This document shows positions 1 through 6,400 of a DNA stretch of 7,384 nucleotides, one piece after another. Position numbers and translations under genes: made by a program. Position 1 is the stretch's first letter. Every line of letters starts with the position of its first letter. The DNA is taken from assembly GCA_021811925.1 (NCBI GenBank), contig JAKAPY010000018.1, positions 1-7,384 on the forward strand, read 5' to 3'. Under the pieces are notes generated by a model. That model had not been told where the DNA came from. It worked only from the letters and a program-made list of their open reading frames with translations, and made no database searches. The stretch is from Thermoplasmata archaeon. GTDB lineage: Archaea > Thermoplasmatota > Thermoplasmata > Sysuiplasmatales > Sysuiplasmataceae.

Positions 1-2
1 GA

Positions 3-2009
3 AACGTATCTATTTTTGGTGGCAACAATTTCATGTTGGCCATCTCAAACAACTCTGCATATGGAACAATGAACCTTTCGACAAACAATCTGGGGGTTTA
101 CGAAAGGAACATCACATTCACGGAACCGATGAATTTCTTCTTCTTTGTAAGCGGCTCGACTTTGAACACAGTGAGCGCATATGAGGTCACCTCGCTTGCC
201 AACAAATCCACCGTTTTTGTCCCTATCTCCCCGGCCCCCCGAATTTACGACAATCTGTCCACTGGGCTAGTGATAGAGATTGGTCTCAACTTCTCGACTA
301 TTTTCCCGACTTTCCCCGCTGGTGCAAAAGTAAGCCTATATTCGAGCGTCTTCGGTGGCGTTGGACCATATGTTGGGCCGACAATCCCATCGGGCCAGGC
401 CTATGGCGTGAATTACTTCACTCCGAATCTTGTGTCTCATGATGTCGGCAACTATGTGCTTGAAAACGCGTTCTACACGCTCTACCTGGACCCGAACAAC
501 CTGGGGATACCGGAACAGGGCATTTTGCCGAATTATGTCGACGGGCTGGCCTTCCACAATGTGTTATTCACCGGAAATCCGTCGTCGGACTTCAAGCCTT
601 CGGAGAAGTCAATGATGAACACAAACACGATGTGGGGAAGCACAAACCTGATCAACTCTTCATACATGAGCTGGAATTACACCACACTGTTCATCGGAAT
701 CAACGCGAGTGTCCAGAACAACTATGTCTATGCCTTCCTCTCCAACAATACGGGGTCGGGCTATGGTGCGTATAACCTGACCAACTTCGCCAATATAACT
801 GTTTCAAGCAATGAGCATTCCTACGGGAGGAACATTGTCTTCACACGGCCAGTCAACTACGTCATAGCGGTGCAATATAACTCATTCTTCATCCCTTCAA
901 TACTGGGTGCATACAAGATCGTTTCAACCACCGCTCAAAGCAACGTTTCGGTAGCGCTTCGGAACGTGACAAGCACGATTGGTAGCGACGTGACCAGAAC
1001 GGGCCTTGAGTTCTCGATGCCGTTCGAAATGCTGTTCAACATAAGCAGCACATGGGCTGCAGGAACAGGGCCGCTGTTCGTTCCATACAGCTCAGTCAGC
1101 ATGGCCGCCGTCGTCGTTGGCGGGCAGGGGGGCGCATACGTCGGACCAACGTTGCCTGCTGGCCAGGGCGGTGCATATACTGGTTACTACAACTCCTATC
1201 ACACGGTCGGTCCGTATTCAGGCGGCTCAGATTTGATCAACACCTTCTTCACCGAAGCAATCGACCCGTACGGCCAGGGAGTTCCGGCCGTGCAGATCAG
1301 CCCTGTATACACATACGGCTTCACATACCACAATGTGAAGTTCACGGGCCGCGTAGCAAGTGACTTCGCGGCACCTGAAATAATAGGCAACAATTCTGCC
1401 ACTCCGTGGGGCATTGGAAACACAATTACCAGGCTTTACATGACTTGGAATTACACGCATCTCTTTGTTGGTGTAAATGCGACAGTTGGTACAGGCAATA
1501 ACCTGATGGTTGCAATTTCAAATGGAACCAATACTGGCCGGGTAAACCTGTCAAAAACAAATGTGGTGGCCCTGCAGAGGAACATAACATTCACTCAATA
1601 TGTCAATTTCATCTACACACAGGCCGCAGGCAACACCCCAGGCTATCTCTACAAGGTCATACCGGGGCAGACGAATTCGACACAAACAAACTTCTCGCTT
1701 GTAGGCACATTCCCGTCAGCAGCCGATGGCTCTGAATTCAGCATCAACTTCAACACCCTGTTCCCGAACCAGACAGCCGTAGCTGGACAGTTTGCCGTTC
1801 CGATCGGTGCTTCAATTTCTCTCGCTGCTGCCATATATGGTGGCGGCGGGCCCTGGGTCGGGCCAACCATACCTGCCGGTCAGACCTATACCGGTTCAGG
1901 CAGCGCCTGGGAGAACATCAACTCGTTCATAATCAAGGATATAGATCCGTACATGGATGGTTATGCAAACCCCGGCATCATGCCGAGCTTCATACCCGTG
2001 CGGTATTCA
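3..2009 (+). repeat. Three tandem protein repeats (DOMON-like modules) at the N-terminal side of the GH57 enzyme
   Basis: This is a protein-level repeat; the DNA copies have diverged. The units are 3-545 (start missing), 546-1319 (258 residues) and 1320-2009 (230 residues). Units 2 and 3 open with LAFHNVLFTG and FTYHNVKFTG, followed by Y-M-S/T-WNYT-x-LF-I/V-G-I/V-NA (663-710 and 1437-1487). All three carry an ERNITF-like strand (ERNITF, GRNIVF, QRNITF). All three also share a GPYVGPTIPSGQ-type signature (363-398, 1131-1166, 1848-1883), then a xxxDP turn and a closing Pro-rich strand. The 'WNYT..LF.G.NA' strand resembles the 'WD..nLY.g' strand of DOMON/CBM9-like carbohydrate-binding folds. Binding of starch or of cell-surface glycans is inferred. 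Further units may lie upstream of the window. Confidence 0.8.
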
Positions 2010-5000
2010 GGTGCGCCGATAAATCTGAATATTGTGTTCAATGACCACCAGCCGCTCTACGGCGCTGTGGGTTCAGACTACTGGATGCTCCCATGGACTG
2101 CTGTTCACCTTGCCGAGTACATGGAGCAGGCACTTCTGCTCCGCATGTATCCGGGCGTCAATATCACCTACTCGCTCTCCGGCTCTCTCCTTTACCAGAT
2201 AGAGGCCATAGCCCATGGGGCATACAACAACAGCTACCTGATGGCTGCATTCATTCCACAGAGTCAGTGGAGCAACACATTGTATCAGCAGATCAACCAG
2301 TATGGTGATACATTCCTCACATCCTTTGCAGCACAGAGCCAGTGGAATTCGACAACCGTCAGGGATGTGCTTGAATACTCCCTGGCATTCAACACACCCT
2401 CATGGGTTTATTCTGCCGGAACACCAGCCTCGAACCTCTACAGCCAGCTGTACTCCAATGAATCGGCGCATGTCCAGCTCAGCAATGCCTCTCTTACCAA
2501 TGCACTCGCTGAATTCTTCCTGTGGTCCCTGAGCTATCCCACTTTCACTGGAATGCTCGGGATGCAGCACATAGAGCCAACAATCTGGAATTTATACAAT
2601 CAGACATCCTTCACAATCGGCGATATTGCCACCATAGCCCACTACTATGAAGTGGAGGCAAACTTGACAATAGCCGAATTCAAGGCGGGCATGATATCGC
2701 TCAGCAACCCCACCGGCAACGTTGAGCTTCTGACAACTCCGTTCGACCACCCGATACTGCCGCTCCTCCTGATGAACAACTGGACCGGAGGCACAGGCGA
2801 TGTCGTCACCAAGGGTGTATGGACAAACGACTTGATCGCACAGCTCGCAATCGGGAAGCAGATATTCAACAGTACATTCGGACAGAATCCTGTTGGCCTC
2901 TGGTCTCCGGAGCAGGTTGTCTCGAGCGACATAATTCAGTATCTCAACCAGAGCGGGTACATCTGGACCTCTTCGGCCGACAGCACTCTTGCGGGAGCTG
3001 GGATATCCGTACCCTCAGCATTCGCGCCATCTGCACAGCAGATGGAGAACCTCTACACTCCTTACAACATCAGTATCAACGGCAGTTCCGTGGCGATGGT
3101 GTTCAGGGATTCCACCCTCTCCAACGACTGGGGATTCAATTACGGCAACATGGCTAGTTCCCAGGGCAACTGGGCACCCGTCAACTCGTTCATAAGCTAC
3201 CTGAAAAATGTATATGCGACTGTCCCGAGGTTCGACCATTCAAACATAACAGTTACTGTCGCGCTCGACGGTGAGAACTGGATGTTTATGTCACCCTTCC
3301 CGATGGATGGCGTTCCATTCATCCAGGACCTTTATCTTGCGCTCGAGCAGAACTCATCATGGCTCCATACAACCACGGTGCAGCAGCTCCTTGCAACCAA
3401 GCCGGTAATGCCCACGCTCACAAGCCTGCCACTAGGGTCATGGAATTCACAGCCAACAGGTTCGGGCGTCTCACAGTGGGTGGGGCAGTGGGCCGGGCAC
3501 CAGCCGCAGGATGCGACATGGGAGCAGCTGGCCCTTGTCCGCTCCATGATTGTCTCCTACGGTCAGCAGCACGGACTTTCACAACCCATGTCCTTCACCA
3601 CGCTACAGGCATCCAACTATTACCCGTTCCTGGGGCAGTGGAATCTGACAACCGCTCAGGACAAGTACAACAGGGCGTGGATGGACATATACGCGGCCGA
3701 GGGCTCAGACACGTACTTTGCCTTCAACCCGGCAGACCAGAATCTTGCCGCACAGAACGCGATAGTGTTTGAGGGCATATTGAGACAGGAGCTTTCTGAC
3801 GCCCTGACCATCCTGGGCCTGCCTCTGACGCCTTTCCTGAAGGCAAACTGGACCTCTCCTGTTAATCCATCACTCTATGGAAGCAACAGCTCCATAACGC
3901 CGCCAATGTCAGGCTCTCTCTACAATACCGCCCAGAACACTGGCGGGATATCCTACTCCGTAAACAACAACTTTGCATGGAACGGGTCGTACCAGTATAA
4001 GGCGGGTGGCCCATCCACTTCGCTTGGAATCAACACAATCTACTATGCCTTTGACCCCAACAACCTCTACTTTGGAATCAGCGTAAACGGGAACACAAGG
4101 GACTACGCGGCGCCTAACGCATACTCGGCCGCGCCTCTTGCAATCCAGATATACCTGACGCAGGTAAATCCGGGAACGGGCAATGTCGCAGGACTCAGCA
4201 TACCGAACAGCGTGTTCGCGACCACTTCGGGCCTGCCTCTGGGTTTTGCCGCCGGCTACATGATAACAATCCAGGGGGTGTCTGTCACTCCTTCCGGAAC
4301 TGCGAATGTTGTCGTGTACAATTCGGGCCTGAGCGGTAACTGGATTTACAACACGTCACTTCCGAGCGGTTACGTTGGAGGCATTCTGGAGCTGTCGGTT
4401 CCGCTGAGGAACCTGAACATGATTCCTGGGAATTCGATAACATTCTCGGTTGCGACGGTCAACCAGACGACCGAGGCGACAGATCTTGCCGGTCCGCTCA
4501 GCGTGCAGGTGCCAGCATCACTCGCAAAGCTCACTCTTGTCTCAGCCATCCACAATACCGCTCTTGACAACGGTCCGGGAAACTACACATACCCCCTGCT
4601 CACGGCAGCTTACACGCCGGGCAGCGTGGACATGCAGTGGGTCAATGTGTCCATGAACAGCTTCCTTGTGCAGTTCAATATAACGTTCGGATCTCTTGAG
4701 TTATATGCTCCATTCGGTGGCGACTACGGTTTCTCAATACCAATAGTTGACATATACATACACACCGCGAATGGCACTGCAGGCAATACAGCCATGCTTC
4801 AGGGGCCCAATGCAAATGTCACATCCAGCTTCGCATGGCAGTGGGTAATTCAGGCATGCGGTTTTGCCGCCAACAGCTACGTGGAGAATTACCAGGGGCA
4901 GCAGTATCCATCGTCTGTGCTCATTTCTTCCAACCTTTCTACCAGGACGGTTTCGATCCAGGTGCCGCTTTCAATGATAGGCACTTCTGTACTCAACTAC

Positions 5001-6212
5001 GGGTACGTCATAGTTGCCGGCTTCCAGGACGGTTATGGGACAAATGGCTGGAAAGCGGTTTATCCAGTGGCCGACACATATCATGGAGCGGGCTGGTCAA
5101 ATCCGAATTCGCCCAACATATACAGCTACATTGCGCCCAACATGGTGAACTCCTCTTCCACAGTCACGCAGCAGTCAGCCCTCTCGACTTTCACCACAAC
5201 TCAGCTGGCCCAATTGCCCGGCATCTATCTGCCTCACACGCAGGCACCAGTCAAGTCCACTGGCGTTATCAGGCCAACAAATTCGGCCGTGGGTTACAAC
5301 CAGCTGACATCCAGATACATGTCGTTCTACAACATCAACAAAACGGTCTTCTGGACAACATCCTCCGATGGAAAGATATGGGGCGCACCAGCAAAGCTGT
5401 TCAGCTCCACAACAAACATAACGGGCATGTCATTCTTCTCGCAGTCCGGCCTCTCATATCTGCTCGCGACAAGCAAGAACACCCTCTGGTTTGTCAACAT
5501 GACGAGCTCGCCCGCAGTAAGTGCATTCCAGCTGAACTACACGGTGAAAGATTCGGCAGGGGCGGTGTTCAACAACCTCCCGTATGCCTTCCTCTATGAT
5601 GGCACGAATCTGAGGGCGTACAATATGACCGGTGACCAGATCGGTTCCACTCCTCTCGCAGCTACGAATATTTCGGCCTATTCCGGCGGCTCCACAACAT
5701 ATGTGGCATACACAAACTCAAGCACTGTCTCAATCATGACGGTCACACTCACAGCTTCCAAGGCAACATTCAACAGTAACGCCTTCACATTTATCCAGAA
5801 GACAAACGCGACAACAATCGGAAGGCTCTCTCTCGTGGTGAACAAGTACGATCAGTTTATCGTCGGGTATGTTGCGATCAATTCGAGCGGCTCCAACATT
5901 GTTCTTGCCTACGGCAACATGACAACAACGCACTATGTGATTGTGACATCTGATGGTTTCGACGACTATCCGTCCGTCATTGCAACCGTAAGCGGCAACA
6001 CCACGACGGCAAGTGTGCAGTTCACAAGCTCCTCCGGACAGGGCAATGTGTATTTCATACCCTCCAATGTCGCGTCGTTCACATACACAGCACCCGCACC
6101 ACCGTCAACGGCTCCCGGAGTACCGCCCATCGCAATCGTGCTTCTGGTCCTGGCCGCATTGCTCGTTGTTGCAGGTGTAGTCGCATATCGCTTCTATTCA
6201 AAGAGGGAGTGA
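3..6212 (+). CDS. Giant membrane-anchored extracellular GH57 glycoside hydrolase, amylopullulanase-like (5' partial)
   Basis: The frame is open from base 3, so the ATG at 33 is internal and the true start and signal peptide lie upstream; 2069 residues are visible. Residues are numbered here from the Met at 33. Residues 1-659 are DOMON-like beta-sandwich repeats. The GH57 catalytic region is about 663-1275. It shows HQP (2046-2054), a GNVELLTTPFDHPILPLL motif (His906), GLWSPE (Glu960, putative nucleophile, codon 2910), LDGEN (Asp1079, putative acid/base, codon 3267), a W-x-G/ATW segment and AEGSD (3696-3710). A fourth DOMON-like domain follows (3942-4520), then a glucodextranase C-terminal-like domain with DNGPGNYTYP and AGFQDGYG (4530-5240), then a beta-rich region with one Asp-box-like SSDGKIWG (5364-5384). 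A Pro-rich stalk leads to a transmembrane helix (6129-6188) ending RFYSKRE, so the enzyme faces outward and is anchored by its C-terminus. GH57 enzymes cleave alpha-glucans with retention of configuration. Membership is secure; amylopullulanase versus alpha-amylase or another alpha-glucan activity is inferred from the module set and the neighbouring sugar-binding protein. Confidence 0.88.
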   Translation, partial: NVSIFGGNNFMLAISNNSAYGTMNLSTNNLGVYERNITFTEPMNFFFFVSGSTLNTVSAYEVTSLANKSTVFVPISPAPRIYDNLSTGLVIEIGLNFSTIFPTFPAGAKVSLYSSVFGGVGPYVGPTIPSGQAYGVNYFTPNLVSHDVGNYVLENAFYTLYLDPNNLGIPEQGILPNYVDGLAFHNVLFTGNPSSDFKPSEKSMMNTNTMWGSTNLINSSYMSWNYTTLFIGINASVQNNYVYAFLSNNTGSGYGAYNLTNFANITVSSNEHSYGRNIVFTRPVNYVIAVQYNSFFIPSILGAYKIVSTTAQSNVSVALRNVTSTIGSDVTRTGLEFSMPFEMLFNISSTWAAGTGPLFVPYSSVSMAAVVVGGQGGAYVGPTLPAGQGGAYTGYYNSYHTVGPYSGGSDLINTFFTEAIDPYGQGVPAVQISPVYTYGFTYHNVKFTGRVASDFAAPEIIGNNSATPWGIGNTITRLYMTWNYTHLFVGVNATVGTGNNLMVAISNGTNTGRVNLSKTNVVALQRNITFTQYVNFIYTQAAGNTPGYLYKVIPGQTNSTQTNFSLVGTFPSAADGSEFSINFNTLFPNQTAVAGQFAVPIGASISLAAAIYGGGGPWVGPTIPAGQTYTGSGSAWENINSFIIKDIDPYMDGYANPGIMPSFIPVRYSGAPINLNIVFNDHQPLYGAVGSDYWMLPWTAVHLAEYMEQALLLRMYPGVNITYSLSGSLLYQIEAIAHGAYNNSYLMAAFIPQSQWSNTLYQQINQYGDTFLTSFAAQSQWNSTTVRDVLEYSLAFNTPSWVYSAGTPASNLYSQLYSNESAHVQLSNASLTNALAEFFLWSLSYPTFTGMLGMQHIEPTIWNLYNQTSFTIGDIATIAHYYEVEANLTIAEFKAGMISLSNPTGNVELLTTPFDHPILPLLLMNNWTGGTGDVVTKGVWTNDLIAQLAIGKQIFNSTFGQNPVGLWSPEQVVSSDIIQYLNQSGYIWTSSADSTLAGAGISVPSAFAPSAQQMENLYTPYNISINGSSVAMVFRDSTLSNDWGFNYGNMASSQGNWAPVNSFISYLKNVYATVPRFDHSNITVTVALDGENWMFMSPFPMDGVPFIQDLYLALEQNSSWLHTTTVQQLLATKPVMPTLTSLPLGSWNSQPTGSGVSQWVGQWAGHQPQDATWEQLALVRSMIVSYGQQHGLSQPMSFTTLQASNYYPFLGQWNLTTAQDKYNRAWMDIYAAEGSDTYFAFNPADQNLAAQNAIVFEGILRQELSDALTILGLPLTPFLKANWTSPVNPSLYGSNSSITPPMSGSLYNTAQNTGGISYSVNNNFAWNGSYQYKAGGPSTSLGINTIYYAFDPNNLYFGISVNGNTRDYAAPNAYSAAPLAIQIYLTQVNPGTGNVAGLSIPNSVFATTSGLPLGFAAGYMITIQGVSVTPSGTANVVVYNSGLSGNWIYNTSLPSGYVGGILELSVPLRNLNMIPGNSITFSVATVNQTTEATDLAGPLSVQVPASLAKLTLVSAIHNTALDNGPGNYTYPLLTAAYTPGSVDMQWVNVSMNSFLVQFNITFGSLELYAPFGGDYGFSIPIVDIYIHTANGTAGNTAMLQGPNANVTSSFAWQWVIQACGFAANSYVENYQGQQYPSSVLISSNLSTRTVSIQVPLSMIGTSVLNYGYVIVAGFQDGYGTNGWKAVYPVADTYHGAGWSNPNSPNIYSYIAPNMVNSSSTVTQQSALSTFTTTQLAQLPGIYLPHTQAPVKSTGVIRPTNSAVGYNQLTSRYMSFYNINKTVFWTTSSDGKIWGAPAKLFSSTTNITGMSFFSQSGLSYLLATSKNTLWFVNMTSSPAVSAFQLNYTVKDSAGAVFNNLPYAFLYDGTNLRAYNMTGDQIGSTPLAATNISAYSGGSTTYVAYTNSSTVSIMTVTLTASKATFNSNAFTFIQKTNATTIGRLSLVVNKYDQFIVGYVAINSSGSNIVLAYGNMTTTHYVIVTSDGFDDYPSVIATVSGNTTTASVQFTSSSGQGNVYFIPSNVASFTYTAPAPPSTAPGVPPIAIVLLVLAALLVVAGVVAYRFYSKRE
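3942..4520 (+). other. Fourth DOMON-like module, C-terminal to the catalytic domain
   Basis: This is a domain inside the large GH57 gene. It begins near GGISYSVNNNFAWNGS, has the typical strand IYYAFDPNNLYFGISVNG (4038-4091), and closes with a LELSVPLRNL strand followed by ITFSVATVNQ. That pattern matches the DOMON-like fold that flanks many archaeal amylopullulanases. It lacks the VGPTxPxGQ signature of the three N-terminal units, so it is a separate subtype and not a displaced copy. A carbohydrate-binding or structural role is inferred. Confidence 0.65.
4530..5240 (+). other. Glucodextranase C-terminal-like domain of the GH57 enzyme
   Basis: This is a domain inside the large gene. Landmarks are D-N-GPGNYTYP (4566-4595), an IPIVDIYIH strand, a LQGPNANV turn that corresponds to the 'LPGxNA' element, a VSIQVPLSMIG strand, and AGFQDGYG followed by the ADTYHGAGWSNPNSPNIYSYI tail. 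This order of motifs is what I know from the C-terminal domain of glucodextranases and archaeal amylopullulanases, where it is thought to help with cell-surface attachment or polysaccharide binding. The assignment rests on motif recognition without an alignment. Confidence 0.7.
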
Positions 6213-6213
6213 T
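6205..6213 (+). promoter_or_regulatory. SD-like sequence overlapping the stop codon of the GH57 gene
   Basis: The sequence GGGAGTGAT spans the TGA stop at 6210-6212. It resembles the archaeal 16S-complementary sequence GGAGGTGAT with one G missing. Its GGGAG core ends ten bases before the ATG at 6220, which opens the candidate 59-residue small gene. The resemblance could be chance, because it also encodes the last residues (K-R-E-stop) of the large protein. Confidence 0.35.
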
Positions 6214-6219
6214 GCAGGA

Positions 6220-6399
6220 ATGGCAGGGAACAGCAAACCTTTTCGGCTCTCTGCTCTGCCCTTTTCAGGGGCAGGCAGCAATTGTTTCTGGTCAATGCAG
6301 CACATTGATGAATCAATTGTCTCAAGACACTCTGATGCGGCGCGGACAGTGGACCACGCCGTGAATTTTCAAAACATGTTTTCATGGAGAGTGAAGTGA
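6220..6399 (+). CDS. Candidate small protein of 59 residues filling the intergenic gap
   Basis: An ATG at 6220 opens a frame that runs to a TGA at 6397-6399. It starts 7 bases after the GH57 stop and ends one base before the binding-protein ATG, as expected for a tightly packed operon. An SD-like GGGAGTGAT lies just upstream. The product starts MAGNSKPFRLSALPF and ends NFQNMFSWRVK. It has one Cys, two Trp, three His, no membrane segment and no family I recognise. Against it: Arg codons are CGG and AGA only, while AGG is common in the flanking genes; a second frame (6212-6364) is also open; and the same DNA holds palindromes that could be regulatory. It could be a real small gene or a chance frame in a leader region. 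No function is proposed. Confidence 0.3.
   Translation: MAGNSKPFRLSALPFSGAGSNCFWSMQHIDESIVSRHSDAARTVDHAVNFQNMFSWRVK
6304..6317. promoter_or_regulatory. 14-base palindrome, possible operator
   Basis: ATTGAT-GA-ATCAAT is a perfect inverted repeat with 6-base arms and a 2-base spacer, about 84 bases before the binding-protein start. It could bind a dimeric regulator, but AT-rich palindromes of this size can occur by chance. It does not match the TATCAC-N5-GTGATA operator of the Thermococcales sugar regulator TrmB. Confidence 0.3.
6371..6382. promoter_or_regulatory. 12-base perfect palindrome just upstream of the sugar-binding protein gene
   Basis: AAAACATGTTTT is a perfect 12-base palindrome ending 18 bases before the ATG at 6401. 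It lies in the most AT-rich part of the gap, so it could be an operator overlapping a core promoter or leader. No convincing TTTAWATA-type TATA box was found in the gap, so independent transcription of the downstream gene is not shown and read-through from the GH57 gene is equally possible. Confidence 0.35.
6386..6394 (+). promoter_or_regulatory. Ribosome binding site for the sugar-binding protein
   Basis: GGAGAGTGA resembles the archaeal SD consensus GGAGGTGA with one extra base. It ends six bases before the ATG at 6401. The TGA at 6392-6394 is an in-frame stop, so 6401 is the first possible start in this frame, and both facts support it over the internal Met codons 12 and 15. Confidence 0.6.
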
Positions 6400-6400
6400 T

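Noticed and set aside
33..35. ATG at 33 as the start of the GH57 gene.
   Set aside because: The frame is open back to base 3 and the residues before it (NVSIFGGNNF) continue the repeat pattern seen in units 2 and 3, so the Met is internal.
4835..5599. A 254-codon open frame on the + strand in another frame.
   Set aside because: It lies wholly inside the GH57 gene, across the glucodextranase-like domain, which has clear family motifs. The shadow product has no recognisable domain.
6256..6274. Hairpin CTGCCC-TTTTCAG-GGGCAG as a transcription terminator.
   Set aside because: The 6-base stem is not followed by a T-run, and archaeal termination usually relies on T-tracts. It is also consistent with chance.
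6212..6364. A 50-codon + strand frame whose ATG overlaps the GH57 stop (TGATG).
   Set aside because: The SD-like GGAG is only two bases from this ATG, too close to work, and the frame ends 36 bases short of the next gene. The 6220-6399 frame is the better candidate.
6194..6385. A 63-codon antisense frame across the intergenic gap.
   Set aside because: It overlaps the 3' end of the GH57 gene, its product has low-quality composition with scattered Cys, and no start signal supports it.
6213..6400. Archaeal TATA box and BRE for the binding-protein gene.
   Set aside because: No TTTAWATA-like sequence was found at a suitable distance. The AT-rich AATTTTCAAAACATG stretch is too weak a match to call.
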